Part shown: positions 10,615 to 23,149 of the stretch, piece after piece
Layout: every line of letters begins with the position of its first letter
How positions within the stretch are numbered: position 1 is the stretch's first letter
From: Cornus controversa
Lineage: Eukaryota; Streptophyta; Magnoliopsida; Cornales; Cornaceae
NCBI GenBank assembly: GCA_026545225.1
Contig: CM048848.1
Span: 16,109,353 to 16,173,352 of the forward strand
Reading direction: 5' to 3'
Length of the DNA: 64,000 bases
Position numbers and translations under genes: made by a program
Notes under the pieces: generated by a model
The model's input: only the letters and a program-made list of their open reading frames with translations
Told to the model about the DNA's origin: nothing
The model's database searches: none

Positions 10615-11105
10615 ACTGACACGAGACACGGGTACGACATGAACACGGTAATACGCAAAATTTTAAAAAATCAAGATACAAAATAGAACACGGACACGGC
10701 GAGGATACGGTTATAAAATAATAATATAATATATTAATTATTCAATAGAAAAATTACATTACAAAAATATTTTAATTCATCATTAACCAATTAAGAACCA
10801 AACGAAGTTATAAATAAAAATAGACAAATAAATTAAAATAGATTAAAAAATCAGATTTATTTAGTCATCTACTTATATTTAGCTTAGATTTTTAATCATA
10901 ACTTAGTTGTATATAATTTTCTTTCAAAATACTTGAATATATATCATTGTTACAAAGTGTTCAACCCATGTTTGAGGAATTGGACAATGTGTTCGAGAAG
11001 TGTTCTAAAAAGAAATATGTCAGGAAACTTATGTGAAGTGTCTGAGTGTTCGATACAGTGTCTGAGTGTCCGACACGGGTACGGCACCATTGCTGAAGTG
11101 TTTGT
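10615..11105. repeat. CACGG-ended AT-rich repeat, probably a non-autonomous DNA element
   Basis: The left part has GACACGAGACACGGGTACG and AACACGGACACGG. The right part has GTGTCTGAGTGTCCGACACG and GGGTACGG. Between them lies about 350 bp of very AT-rich DNA. GACACGG-rich ends around an AT-rich core are common in plant MITE-like repeats. I cannot define exact inverted ends or a target duplication. Confidence 0.4.
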
Positions 11106-11285
11106 GATTTTTAAACCCTAAGTTTTCAAATGCAAGTTTTAGGGATGCAAGGGACGAGGATAACTTGCTCATTCCACTGAGCTAATAAACAGTTAACAAA
11201 GAGTTGGGAAACGAGGTTGGTTTTTAAAGAATTACTAATAAATTTTGAAATTTAGGTTTAATATGATGGGATTTCATCTTTAAGC

Positions 11286-11609
11286 TAGGGGTGGCAATTC
11301 GTGTTTTCATTTTTTGAAACAGCTCAACCATAACCCAATTCATTTAATAACCCTCAACACTAATCCAACCCGTTTATTAAACGTGTTAGACGTATCGATT
11401 CATGTAACCCATTTAATAAATATGTCTTATAATAGCACGTTATTTAATAACCTTTTTGACTCGTTTAACTTATCTGTATGAGTTTTTCCACTTCTAAAAC
11501 TCTCTAAAGATCATATAAAAATAAAGTACACATAAATCCTAAAATCAAACTATATTATAAATTTTGTATTTATATATACACTCCAAAAACATACTAAGGT
11601 GATTCAACA
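11286..11609. mobile_element. hAT-like MITE, left part (copy 1)
   Basis: Begins TAGGGGTGGCAATTCGTG and runs through AACAGCTCAACC and AACCCGTTTATTAAACGTGT to CTAAGGTGATTCAACA, where an LTR starts at 11610. The same order of blocks occurs in the longer copy at about 58880-59603, whose right end TTGCCACCCCTAG is the inverse of this left end. Only the left part remains here. Confidence 0.65.
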
Positions 11610-12850
11610 TGTCACACCCCAAATCCGAGTCACCAGAATCCCCATTCCAAGCTCAAATCTCAAGAGTGAACCCGTTCATTTAACCACATGAACTATCTCA
11701 AAAATTTTATAACCATGGAAGCAATATTGTACACACGTATTTATATGCGCGTACACTCATTATTCATCCTAGTGGGCCCCACAATGGTCTATACATTTAT
11801 CCTCATTGTTTGAAGTCCAAAATCAATCAAGTTCCAACTCAGTCTAGTTTCGGTCGACTGATGGACTTCCTGTTAGCTGGCTGAAAACTAAGAACATCAT
11901 CGGTCGGCTAAAGAATTTCTTCGGCTGGCTAATGGACTCTTTTCATTCGGCTGATAAGATCTTTCAACCGGCCGAAACATGTTCTTGCTGAGTCTGTAGA
12001 ATCCATCTCTCAGGACTTTTGATGTACCAGTTGGATGATGGACCAACTAATCGACCAAAAGTCCCAAAATCCTGATACTTTGTCATTTCAAATCCCCAAA
12101 GGTTTTCATGTACGAACCAACTCATATACTTGGGTCGAAATCATAATTACACATACTAAAACCATTCATTTGCATATAAAAGCATATAAAAAGATCCTTA
12201 TACATTCATCCTCTATAAAAGCACGCTCTTCAAAGGTTTAAGTACGCATACTCAATTACAAAACATCCTTGTCCCATATTCGAATTACAATATATCGATA
12301 AATGACTAAACATGGCATACAAAAGCATAAAGTAGATAATCTCAAACAAAAGATCGAGTACTCCAATCCCAAGTACCTCAAGCTCCGTTAACCACCGGTG
12401 CCTTATCTGTAAATTGATTGGGGAAAAGAGGTGAGCGCCAACATGCCTAGTAGAAATATCCAAACCAACTTATGCATCGACTCGACGCGACTTACATGAA
12501 ATGCAATCATGACATTCCTATGTACTACATAGCATACTTTCAATGTTCGTGAGATGCTATCATGACATTCCTACACACTACGTGGCATACATCAATTATC
12601 ATGGAACCTGAATTCAATATATGAGTGGGTCATACATTCAACAATGCTCAATTAATAGAAAGTCACACAAGCACCAACATGAATTTCATAATTCAATAAT
12701 AAGACTTAAACTCCAAGTCACGTAAATTTCAAAATCACATAAGATGGAAGTAGTCGTAGATCCACGGGTTAAGGAATTTTTAAGCCATTTTCTCAAATAT
12801 TGTACTTTACAGGTAGTTAACCCGAGGGTCCTGATGTAGTAACTAAGCCA
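11610..12850 (-). repeat. Gypsy (Tekay-like) LTR A, truncated
   Basis: In + orientation it starts TGTCACACCCC, the inverse of the GGGGTGTGACA end seen in other Gypsy LTRs here. It then follows their order backwards: palindrome cluster (about 11849-11990), acceptor-like site (minus TTTACAG, 12407-12414) and GCATCGACTCGACGCGAC (12474-12491). Its 5' part is lost at a junction with Copia-B near 12850. No pol is attached. It starts inside MITE copy 1. Confidence 0.75.
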
Positions 12851-12862
12851 ACTGTAACATAA

Positions 12863-14040
12863 TATCGGGTCTCGATGCAATAAGGTATAGAAGGCTTCCT
12901 ATCATGGACCGGTAAAGTGTATTGTCAATGGGGTCAGTGGTACTCTTTGGACAATTTTGTGGTGACACACATTGGAGTAGACATTTGTTTAGAATCATCC
13001 ATGTTAAAAAATTTTAAAATTTCTTTTACATACTTCTCTTGAGATATGAAAATACCTTTAGCATGCTGAATAATTTGAAGTCCTAAGAAGTATTTCAAAG
13101 TGCCTAACATGGACATCTTAAACTTAGATTGCATAAATGCAGCAAATTGTGTGGTTTGACTGGAGTGTGAACCACAAAACATGATATCATCCACATAGAT
13201 TTTCAAAATTAAAAAGTTTGAGTTGGAATGCCTCACATAGAGTGTGTCGTCGACTTTTCCTCTTTGGAAACCTTGTTCAATAAGAAAGGAGTGAAGTTTG
13301 TCATACCATGCCCTTGGAGCTTGCTTGAGTCCATAGAGCACTTTTTAAAGCTTGAGAACATGTTGAGGATGCTTTGTATCGACAAATCCTTCAGGTTGCT
13401 CAATGTATACTTCTTCGGATAGGTCACAATTTAGAAAAGCAGACTTGACATCCATCTGATAGACCATTACTCTCTTGTAGCATGCAAAAGAAAGGAGCAT
13501 TCGGATGGACTCCAATCGAGCAACTGGGGCGAAAGTCTCATCATAGTCCAATCCAGCGATTTGAGCAAATCCTTTACAAACTAATCGAGCTTTATTTCTG
13601 ATAGTTGTCCCTTTCTCATCCATCTTGTTACGGTAGATCCACTTGGAGCTAATAACATTCTTATTGTTTAGCTTGGGCATAAGGATCCAGGTATCATTCT
13701 TCTCAATTTGACGTAGTTCTTCTTGCATCATAGTTATCCAATTAGGGTCATCTTTTTCTTTAGAGTAATTCTTTGGTTCAATGGAGGATAACATAGCAAA
13801 GTAACTATGCTCATCCTCAATTACAAGTGGTAATGCTTTCTTCTTAGCTCTTGTGAGAGCCCTTCCTTCATTGTTGTCCAGAATATTTTCTTGTTGGACT
13901 TCTTTTTGTAGATTCAGATATCGAGGTTCTCTTCTTTCTTCTTCAACAGTAGTGGAAGAGCTAGGTTGCTCATTTTCCTTTTCGACTTTTGAAGGAAGAT
14001 TCTTCTGAGTCTTCCTTTGGAGTGGTGCTTTCTTCATCAA
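12863..14040 (-). pseudogene. Copia-B reverse transcriptase
   Basis: This would copy element RNA to cDNA in virus-like particles. From 14040 down: a linker rich in charged residues, then KWIYRNKMDEKG, ARLVCKGFAQIAGLDYDETF, VMVYQMDVKSAFLN with the first catalytic aspartate, and EVYIEQPEGF. A single in-frame TAA at 13345-13347 interrupts just before VLYGLKQAPRAWYDK. The frame then continues to the catalytic YVDD (LKIYVDDIMFCG, about 13205-13170) and FLGLQI. After about 12934 the frame shifts, but LYRSMIGSLLYL is readable down to ASRPDIM. RNase H is absent. Confidence 0.88.
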
Positions 14041-14884
14041 TCTTCATATGGATGGATTCCACCATTTTTTTAGTCCTCAAATTGTAACATCTGTAGGCTT
14101 TACTCTTTGTAGAATATCCCAAAAATATTCCTTCATCAGCTCTTGAGTCAAAGTTTCCCAGATTATCATAGTTATTGTAGATGAAGCATTTACTTCCAAA
14201 TATTTTGAAGTAATGCATAGTTGTAGGCCTCCCAAACCACAAGTCAAAAGGTGTCTCTGTCAAGTTTGATCTCAGAAGAGCTCTGTTGATAATGTAAACT
14301 GCTGTGTTTATCGCTTCTGCCCAAAAACCCTTGGATAGATTCTTCTCAAACAGGAGTGTTCTGCCCATTTCTTGAACTGTTCTGTTTCTTCTTTCAACTA
14401 CCCCATTTTGTTGAGGTGTTCTAACTGCTGAGAATTCTTTCTTGATTCCCTTTGAATCACAATAATCATTAAATTCTTTCATGATGAACTCAGTTCCAAA
14501 ATCATATCTAGGTCTCTTAACCCTGCAACTTTTCTCATTTTCAACAAGGTTAACAAACTTTTTGAAATGAATTATAGCTTCAAAATTTTCTTTCAGAAAA
14601 TAAATTCAAGTCATTTTACTATAATCATCAATGACAAGCATAAAGTACTTGCTACCACCAATATTTGTGGTCCTTATGGGTCCACACAAATCCATATGCA
14701 CAATATCAAGTGGTTTAGAGGTATTCACTTCCTTTGTTTTGAAAATTTTTGTTTGCTTACCTTGTTGGCAAGCATTACATACTTGGTTTTCATTCAGAAA
14801 CAAATTTGGAAGACCTCTAATAGACTTATGCTTGAGATTTTTTATGTTCTTGGAATGCACATGCCAAAGTGTTGAATTTTTCAT
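13970..14884 (-). pseudogene. Copia-B pre-integrase and integrase
   Basis: Integrase inserts the cDNA into the chromosome. 14884-14606 has the zinc-binding end (LWHVH..CNACQQGK) and the start of the catalytic core (VHMDLCGPI, FMLVIDDYSK). 14482-13970 has TPQQNGVVERRNRTVQEMGR, containing the core's glutamate, then FWAEAINTAVYIINR and GYSTKSKAYRCYN. Both blocks are in one frame, separated by a stop-containing stretch. The reverse transcriptase lies in another frame, so a frameshift falls near 13970-14040. Confidence 0.85.
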
Positions 14885-14977
14885 GTTAGTAAAATTGCAA
14901 ATAGTATGTGAGGAGTCTTCATGAATAGTGTAGACATTTCCTGGAGCTCTACATGCTGCAAAAAGAGTTTTACCAGA

Positions 14978-15226
14978 TTATTTATCAATAACATTGCAGT
15001 TTTCTTTGTTAAAATTTACTAAGCTACCAGTGTCACATAATTGACTCACACTTGATAAGTTATGCTTTAACCCCACTACATAGAGCATATCACTTAGCAT
15101 AGGCATTTCTTTGGTTTCAGGTATTATGCATTTTCTTACAATTTTGTCTTTCTTATTATCTCTAAAAACAATAGAACCACCATCAAAATTTTCAATGCTA
15201 GCAAATTTGGTCTTATCTCCTGTCAT
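14978..15226 (-). pseudogene. Copia-B protease/pre-integrase segment
   Basis: Reads MTGDKTKF, GGSIVFRDNKKDKI and LYVVGLKHNLSSVSQLCDTG, the stretch after the aspartic protease in Copia polyproteins; LKHNLLSVSQL-type wording is very conserved there. It is in frame with the integrase at 14884. The protease active site should lie just upstream (15230-15600), where frames are broken and I cannot identify it. Confidence 0.7.
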
Positions 15227-15654
15227 GTGTCAAGAATAACCACTATCAATATACCACTTGGTATTGACATTACAAGCTTTCAAGGCAGTGTAGACAAGCA
15301 TGCTTACAAAGTTTAATTTTTTAGGAATCCACATCATTTTAGTTTTAATCAACCCTTTTGAAGTTACAGATGCTCTGTGCTAGTGTAGATCTATCTTCCT
15401 AACGTACATGGATTTTAGCTTTACATAATTGGGACATGCAATTCTAGCAGATGCATTCTTAACCCTAAGTTGATGATAAGTATTATATAGAATTTCATAT
15501 TTTAATCTACTAGCTGATCAACAATAGGATATGATGCATATATATTATCATTCATAGCTCTAACAAAGGTTGAGTGGGTTTTGTTTGATATCACCTGAGT
15601 GGCTTTATCGTCAAAGCCAATACCTATTTTGCCCAATTGCTTTGTAGACTTTTC

Positions 15655-16947
15655 CTAAATTTCATGCATCTTTTGAGATCTCTCCTCAAGGAATGAACTC
15701 AGTTCTAGTTTGCACATTTTGGTGCTCCAGTTTAATTCTTGAGTCTTGTATTTCGTTAGATAGCACAAAGTAAGTGAAATAGCACACAAGGTAGATAATT
15801 TTACCTTTAGGTGCTTCATAAACAACTCTTTTGTCTTTTGCATCTTGGAGTTGACCTTCTTCAATTGCTTCTTTTGTTCATTACACTTCTGTGTCAACCT
15901 TTCACATTCAGCAGGGACTTCATCAACATCGGGTTCTTGTTCACTTTCAGAACTTGAACTTGCCACATCTGATTCTTGTAAGGCCATAAATAAGCAAGCC
16001 TCTTCATCATTCTCATCAGATGATTCTTGTTGTTCTTCTTCTGAGCTTGAATCCCAACCGGTGTAAAAGGCATTTTTCTTGCCTTTTCCTTTATACTGCA
16101 GAGCACCGAACCTCTTGTGTTTTTGTTTCTTGGGAGCAGTTGAACAATTAGCTATGTAGTGACGTTGCTTTCTACACCCAAAACAGCCTTGTCCTTGTTG
16201 TTGCTTTACTTTTCTCCTCATCTTGAATTTTTTGAACTTTCTTGCAATCTACACCATTTCATCTTCAGAGTCATCAGAGTTTGATTCCTTTTCAGTTGGA
16301 ACCTCCACTTCTTTAGCTTTTAGAGCTGACTCCCTCCGTGTTTGATTATGAGGTCCAATTCTCATCTCATAAGCTATAAGTGATGACTCCAGCTCATCAA
16401 TGCTGAGTCTAGAGATATCTTTGTCTTCTAGAATGGTGACTTTGGGATTGAACCTATCAGTCATAGTGCGCAGTATCTTTTTGCACACCGCTTTGTCTTC
16501 AATCTGTTCACCCAAAACCCTCATGTCATTTACAATCTCTTTGACTCTGAAAAAGTAATCTGCCACATTTTCTCTTTCGTACATCTTAAGACCATCGAAC
16601 TTGACTTGATGAAGTTGAATCTTATTTTTCTTGATGGTGTTACTTCCTTCATGTGCAATTACTAGAGAATCCCAAATTTCCTTCGCAGTTTTGTAATTTT
16701 TGACTCTTGTAAATTATTGTTTTTGTAATACTTTGAATAATGCATTTCTAGCCTTCCCATTGAATGATTTGGCAATCTTGTCAGCTGCTAAGAGGTTTAT
16801 AGGATCAAGGATGACAACCCCTTCTAATGTAGTGTGCCAAACATCATAGGAGATGGAAAGTAAGAAAGCCTCCATCTTAATCCTCCAAGTGTCAAAGCTG
16901 GTGCCGTCAAAAATAGGAGCCTTGTGAGTCGAACTATCTTCAGCCAT
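15655..16947 (-). pseudogene. Copia-B gag
   Basis: Gag forms the virus-like particle and packages RNA. The ATG at 16947 opens MAEDSSTHKAPIFDGTSFDT, typical of plant Copia gag (UBN2/DUF4219 type). One frame runs to 15655 with two in-frame stops (about 16714 and 16249). Conserved blocks are YERENVADYFFRVKEIVNDM (from 16584) and a CCHC zinc knuckle CFGCRKQRHYIANC (about 16180-16135) that binds RNA. The acidic stretch after the knuckle (SSSEEEQQESSDENDEEA) is followed by a predicted coiled coil. It is not functional as it stands, but close. Confidence 0.87.
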
Positions 16948-16995
16948 ACTTAGGATCTTTGCTACAGGTGGTTAAACCAAGAAATGTAGACTTGT

Positions 16996-17007
16996 GCTCT
17001 GATACCA
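16996..17007 (-). promoter_or_regulatory. Primer binding site of Copia-B
   Basis: Minus strand TGGTATCAGAGC, complementary to initiator methionine tRNA, immediately inside the LTR edge with its CTAGAGGGGGAGGGGG motif. It fixes the orientation of Copia-B. Confidence 0.9.
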
Positions 17008-17008
17008 A

Positions 17009-19484
17009 TTAAAGAACCTAGAGGGGGAGGGGGTGAATAGGTTCTTCGATTTTTTATCCTAATATGCAAGTTTGGTTGGCACATGCAATCATATAATTTG
17101 ATGGACACACAGATTTATAGAGGAAACCCCAAGGTGGGGAAAAACCTCTTCGAACTGAGCTCCACTATGTCTGAAATGATAGTACAGTAATTCTCTCAAT
17201 CACTCTCTCATTCACCCAACTCACAACATAGTTCACTCTAGCACTCACCCAGTTCACAGCCTCCCTAGGCCTGAACCACTCTCACCAAATCTCACAACAG
17301 TTTTTATGCTCTCAATCCCAACTTAGGCTTCCCAAAGCCTAAGCTATCTCACCTCAATCTCACCACAATCACTCATACTCCCCCTGTCCAAAGTATCCCA
17401 ATACTTGGACTATGCATAGTGATAGTGGAGTCAGTTTGATGTCTTGAGCAGCGGTAATGATCTTCAAGCTTTGTATGTTGGTCTTCAAAATTAATCTTCA
17501 AATCTTCAAGCTCTGATAGTTTGTCTTCAAAGTTCAGCTTGATAATGATATGGTCACTTGACTTCTTGGCAAATAATGATACTCGAGCTTTTTCAAATAT
17601 GGGTCTTCAATAAGTACACCTTTGAGGGTGTAGTTGCAACGGACTTGTAGAAGACACTCTTTCAATTATTCTCAATCTCAGCTTCTTGAAAACTCTTCAT
17701 TAGCTTGATATTCTTTATGAGCAAATATTCTTGCTATTCTTGAATTTTGAACATGTTCTAATGATTTACTCACAACTGCAACTAGGATAGAATTTAGTAG
17801 CATAAGCAGTTTAAAAGATAAGCAGCATGTGCACTAATTAATGGACAGCAAGTTCAGTAATTTGAACAATAATTTTCAGCATAAAAAATCGGTAAGTGAA
17901 CAATAAGTTTCAACATTAAAATCAGCAAGTGAACAGTAACTTTCAGCATTAGAAATCAGCAATTTGAATAGTTGAAATTTCAGCACATTCATTAAACAGT
18001 AGATTCAGCAACATAAATATCGAACCTCATAAAGCACACACTCATGAATTAGCAACACAACTAACACCTTGAGATTATCAAATTAACATAATAATTTTGA
18101 AACTCAAAATCTAAAAAAAAATAGTACACAGAATTTCAGCATCAGGATTTTCAGTTAAAATATATTTTTGGAGCCTAAAAAAGAATAGCAGCAAATAAAG
18201 ATCATGTATGTATGATATCATCCATTGAACTCAAACTTAAGATGATTGAAAATTCACTAATAACCAAAAAGGATGTTGCTCTCAAAGCTCAAATATCATA
18301 ATACCTAAACAGATACACAGTATACATATATGAAGTTGTGCGCTTGTGATCAGTGTGTGTCAACAAGAAAGCCCCAACTAGTGTGCCTGTGAGAGTGTGC
18401 ATACATATATGTAATAGATCAAAATTTTGTGCATCTGTGCGTTTGTATAATGAAATATACCCAAATCAAATTTAAGATCATACCCACAGAGAGGAGAGTT
18501 GCAATAGAATCCCGGTGAAAAGTGTGAAGCTAACGATGTCGACACTGTTCTGAGATGACTGGGACTCGTGTTGCTTTGAGAGTTTCTATTTTAATCAAAT
18601 CTTCTTCACTTTAAAACCCAATGAAGCTTGAGCCCGAAAGTTCCTCTGTGTATTTGCAGATTTTTCAACGGTGTGGTTCAAACACAAATTTCTCCTCATC
18701 TTCAGTGTCATCGTCAGTCGACTTTTGTAGCAGTGTAAGTGAGATCTAGAGAGTGAAACCCCATTTGTATTTTGTTCACTGTGATGTCATTCCCTTCGAT
18801 CTCCTCTATATTTCTTCATAACTAGATCAGCTCCGGTCTTTTTCACGGCTAGATGGTTTGAAGACTGAGCCGTCGAGAATGACCATCGGTTAAGTTGCAG
18901 AAGGTACTTCGAACTGCTTTATGACGCCGGCTAAGATATTCAGGCCATCTATGAATCACTACTGTTGCTAATCTCTTTTTGCCCTATTTTTTATTTTGCT
19001 CTCTCACCGTGTCTCTCTCTATATCTCTTGTCTCTCTTATATCTCTTGTTATCTCTTCTATTTGAATTCAGTACATTTTTCTTTTTATCACACTTTTCCC
19101 TCTATCAGTCCTTTTTCTCTCACCAAGCCACATAATATCTATTTCACACCCTGTTATGTCGAAAGTGATGATATATTTTTTTTATATCATCCTTTTTCTT
19201 TTCTATTTTTAAAAAAAGACAAAAAAGTTATGAAACCCTAATGTTATAAATTCCCAAAATACCTTTGCACTATTGATGCCTTAGAAACAAATTCCCCTAA
19301 TGCCCTTTCTTTGAGAAGTTGACAGAATTGCCGCTACAATTTGGTTAGTGCAAATACATAGAGAAATATAATATAGTAGGGCAATTAATTAAATAATAAA
19401 ATTATGTGAAATGACACAAATGCCCTATAAATCCTTTTGACATTAAAACATGGGCAAACATACTCATGGGCTTATGGACCATCA
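17009..19484 (-). repeat. Copia-B 5' LTR edge and adjoining non-coding sequence
   Basis: The LTR 3' edge lies at 17009 next to the primer site. A TATA box (minus CTATAAATCTG, about 17112-17122) would start transcription near 17080. From about 17400 to 19484 there is no coding frame with family resemblance. It includes repeated TTCAGCA/AATCAGCA phrases (about 17860-18010) and pyrimidine-rich DNA (18985-19130). How much of this is U3 and how much older host sequence cannot be told without a second copy. Confidence 0.5.
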
Positions 19485-21125
19485 CCTTCAATTTCGTGGT
19501 AAGGGTGTTCTTTCTTTCCTAGTTGTAGATTTTAGGGTTTCGGTGGATTTGGGGAGGTTTTGATTGATTTCGCATGTGAGTTAGTGTGTTAGGGTTTGGT
19601 GGTTTATTCTTTCCCTCTCATAATGTGTTTATACATGCTAGGAAGATTCATATTATGATGCATTGTGTGCATACATGTGCTATTGGTGATATAGGAGCAT
19701 GTCTAGCTAAGATGTGATTTTTTTTGCATATATGAATTATGTGCATAGTTGTGAGCATATAGTTGTGTATATGTTGGTTGTGGAGGTATATGAGGATTGA
19801 ATGCATGCTAGATTAACATAGCAAGTACATGCATTATACAAGCATGAATAATATATGCTAGGTTATGGATTGTATTCATATGAGAACGATATGCATGTCT
19901 TGTAACATATATGTGGCTATATGTGGTATCTGATGATGTATGAGTTAAATGCATTTATTTGTGACTTGAATTTGTGTTAACTTGACATGAGAACGTGCAA
20001 CATGCCATGTAGTGTAATGACATATATACTATATAGGTCGGTGTCGAGTCAATGCCTAGGTGGGTTGGGGCATTCCTACTGAGCTGTTGAGTTGCTCACC
20101 CATTTTTCTTCAAAATTTTTACAGATAAGGTACCAATGATGGATGTGACTTGAGCATCCAAGTGGAGCTCCCTGTAGCGTTTTGGCTATTTCTTTTGGAT
20201 ATTGTATATATGCATGGCTATCCATGCCGGCTTGTGTCATGATTGTTTTGTGCAGTTGTAATCATAGCCGAATTATTAGCATTTTTGAACCATGTGCATG
20301 TAATTCATTTGATGACTATAAACTTGGAAGGCCACGTGTATGGAAATGTAAATTTGAATCAATTGTATGGATTTGTGATGTATGGATTCATGAGGCCATG
20401 ACTTCTAATCATGTTATGATCTTGTATGGATAATTCTAAATGATTAGAATGTGGTTAGACATGAATGGGAAATTATTGGGATAATTTGAGAAGAGTTGGG
20501 ATAAATGTATGTTTTTGAATTACAATTATGAGATGTATGGATTGGGATATCAATGAATGATGAATGTATGAGTTTTATCAAGTTTTAATCAAGTTTAAGC
20601 TTGTGTATGAATTGGTGAGGTGATGGAATGCATATGGATTAGAATTATACAGGTTTTGAGAGTTTTGGACACTTTCAGTCGCCTAGCTCTCTGCAGTAGC
20701 ATACTAAAAGTGTGAGATCCCGAATATTGTAAATTGGGGACCTGTTTCGGATGACTGAGGGAAGGCTTCAGCCGGTTGAAAACGTTCTTTCAGCCGACCG
20801 AAGTTGCTCTCCAGCCAACCAACATAATTGGTAACTAAAGGTCAGCTGAACTCAGGTTTTAGTCGTTCAGAGGGTAGTGTCAGCCGACCAAAACTGGGGC
20901 TGGGATGAAATTTCATAATTTCTAGAATAGGAGTGAACATGTATGGATGTATGAGTTAATGTGTGGCCCATTGGGGTGAATGGTGATGAATATACGTCCA
21001 CGAAATCGCGTATGTATGGTTACCTTTCATGGTTGTATGGTTTTAGAGTGATTACACGTGAGAGGTGATGACATGTGATATGATCACCCCTCGACTTTTC
21101 AGGAGTCAAAAATTGAGGATTCACA
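19485..21125 (+). repeat. Gypsy-1 5' LTR (copy B, 5'-truncated)
   Basis: Aligns with 26591-28230 from CCTTCA onward (shared CCTAGTTGTAGATT-type start, TTTATACATGCTAGGAAG). It contains a donor-like site GTG|GTAAGGG (19499), an acceptor-like TTTTTACAG|ATAAGG (20116-20130) and a CAGCCGACCGAAG palindrome cluster (20670-20895). It ends ATTCACA before the primer site. Confidence 0.9.
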
Positions 21126-21127
21126 GC

Positions 21128-21140
21128 TTGGTTTCAGAGT
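21128..21140 (+). promoter_or_regulatory. Primer binding site of Gypsy-1
   Basis: TTGGTTTCAGAG follows the LTR end after two bases. It differs at one position from the usual methionine-tRNA complement TTGGTATCAGAG. Confidence 0.85.
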
Positions 21141-21382
21141 GATGGCTTGAATACCTTAGATAAAGAATGAGAATTTGAATGTTTGTTTATTTGAGGTTAA
21201 GGATTGGGACATAAGGACTTAGACTTGGAGTGTATAAATTGCTTATATGTAACATGATTATATGCTTACGCTTTTATAAGATGCTAATTGTGGATTGAAT
21301 TGGCATTGTGTCGTGTAAGCTTGGTGAGAGTTGTATGCATATATTTGTACTTGGTGTTGAATTTTCTTGTTATATGTATAGC

Positions 21383-22600
21383 AAGATGCCACCAAGGATA
21401 GCACGAAGTAGAGCATTGATGCTCCATAGGATCCAATTGACGGAGCATAGTTCATGTAAGACATGGTAGATACCATGAAACAAATCGCAAGAGAAGCTCA
21501 ATAAGAGGAAGTTCAAGCGCAACCTAGGGTTACGATGAAAGACAATGTGAAGTTCAAACCGCCTACATTTGCAGGTGGACGTGATCCACTAGAGACGGAA
21601 GGTTGGATAAACCAAACCTATAAGCTCTTGGTTGCTCTTACAATCGATGAGGACTTAAGGGTTGGAGTGGCGGCGCTTCACTTGCAAGGAGAAGCAGATA
21701 GATGGTGGTAGTTTATTGGGAATACACACAACACTGAAACTATAGAGTGGGAAACATTCAAAAGACTTTTCTTCGATAAGTTCTTTCCAGCCTCGGTGAA
21801 GGACCTAATAAGACAAGAGTTCATGAACCTAGTCCAGGGGGACTTGGATATTATGGGGTACGAGACCAAGTTCACATCCTTGGCTTACTTTGCCCCAGAG
21901 ATGGTGAATGATGAAGAATCGAGGGTGAAGAGATTTGTGAAGGGGCAAAAGACCTACATCAGAAAGAGGGTGTCCATTTTAGGTTTAAAAACCTATGATG
22001 AGGTGGTTGACAGGGCTTTAGTGGCAAAGGATGATGATAGAGAAACCCAAAGGATATGAGACTCTAAGAATCAAGCGAAAGGTGTTGGCGTATCTTCGGG
22101 TAATTAAGGGAGGAAGAGACACAGAAAGAGTATGTTAGTTTCTCAGGGGGCAGCAGCAGGCTCACCCGATGCCTTCATTGACATTGCCTACCAAATTTTC
22201 ACAATCCATGGTAGTGTGCTATCATTGCTAGTAGTCTGGCCATTACAAATATGAGTGCCCTCAGAGGCAAGCAGTGGCACCAGTACCAGTGGTATTAGCA
22301 GAGGAACGAACATACTTCCATTATCGTCATCTCAAACATGTTAGGGCAAACTGCCCCTAGAGGCAGAGTACATGGTTCAGGGTCTCAGCAAAGGTCCGTA
22401 CAGGCTATCACAATTTAGTTCAACTTTAGGGCTTTGCCACCACCTCAGTCAGTTCAGTCAGTGCATGGTTCTCGGGCAGCAAGAAGGTCTACACCTGCTT
22501 CTAGTCAGCAGTCGAGATTATAGGGGACTGGCCAGTGGGGTCAGCAGACACAGGGCCGTGTTTTTACACTTGCTCAGGAAGAGGAGATACCAAAGCCGTT
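21383..22600 (+). pseudogene. Gypsy-1 gag with CCHC zinc knuckle
   Basis: An ATG at 21383 opens MPPRIARSRAL. The capsid region follows with FKPPTFAGGRDPLE, GWINQ and ALHLQGEADRWW (21553-21710), then 21796-22059 (IRQEFMNLVQGDLDIMGYE, YIRKRVSILGL). A zinc knuckle lies at 22217-22258, C-x2-C-x4-H-x4-C in spacing, but its two residues after the second cysteine are now consecutive TAG codons (22229-22234). Gag would package the element RNA. Stops at 21450 and 21708 and others make it non-functional. Confidence 0.82.
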
Positions 22601-22920
22601 AATGGTCAGAGGTATTTTCTTGGTTTCTAGCTCGTGGGCTAAGGTGTTGATAGATTCAGATGCATCACATTATTCATATCTGTTGGATTTGCTTGTGCCT
22701 TAGGTCTAGAGGAGTCATCATTGGAGCCACCATTGTTCATTGATATGCCTGTTGGGGGTAGAGTTACCCTGGGTAGAGGTCGTCAGTCTTGTGAGATCGA
22801 GGTTGCGAGACATCGACTTGTGTTTGACTTTGTGCTACTAGATATGACCATTTTCGATGTTATTCTAGGTATAGATTAGCTATCTACATTTAGAGCCATA
22901 ATCGATTGTCTCCGTAGGAG
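22600..22920 (+). pseudogene. Gypsy-1 aspartic protease
   Basis: It would cleave the gag-pol polyprotein. VLIDSDASHYS (about 22645-22677) sits where the catalytic D-[ST]-G-A-S-H triad motif is expected, with aspartate replacing the glycine, a change that should abolish activity. DMTIFDVILGID (about 22840-22876) is the second conserved block, followed by an in-frame stop. Confidence 0.75.
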
Positions 22921-23149
22921 AGTGACAGTGTGCACACCAGATGGTGACTGGTTTTATTTTGTGGGAGAGCGTGATGATTTTTATATACCGTCATTGCGTA
23001 GTTCTGGTGCTCGTAGCAAGATTGGTTATTTCCTAGCTAGCTTGTTAGCTGAGGATGATGAGGTTGTGACTTGTGGAATGTTTCTATCAGTAGTATGTGA
23101 GTTCTTGGATGTGTTTCTGGGGGACTTGACATAGTTACCTCCGATGAAG

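Larger units (their letters stand above)
12850..17130 (-). mobile_element. Copia-B: minus-strand Copia element, 3' end truncated
   Basis: The minus strand has, in order, an LTR edge with TATA box (about 17009-17125 and beyond), primer site (16996-17007), gag, protease/pre-integrase, integrase and reverse transcriptase. Homology stops near 12863, right after RT motif ASRPDIM, where LTR A begins. RNase H and the 3' LTR are missing. The upper LTR boundary cannot be set because no second copy is present. The gag frame has only two in-frame stops over 1.3 kb, so decay is moderate. Confidence 0.85.
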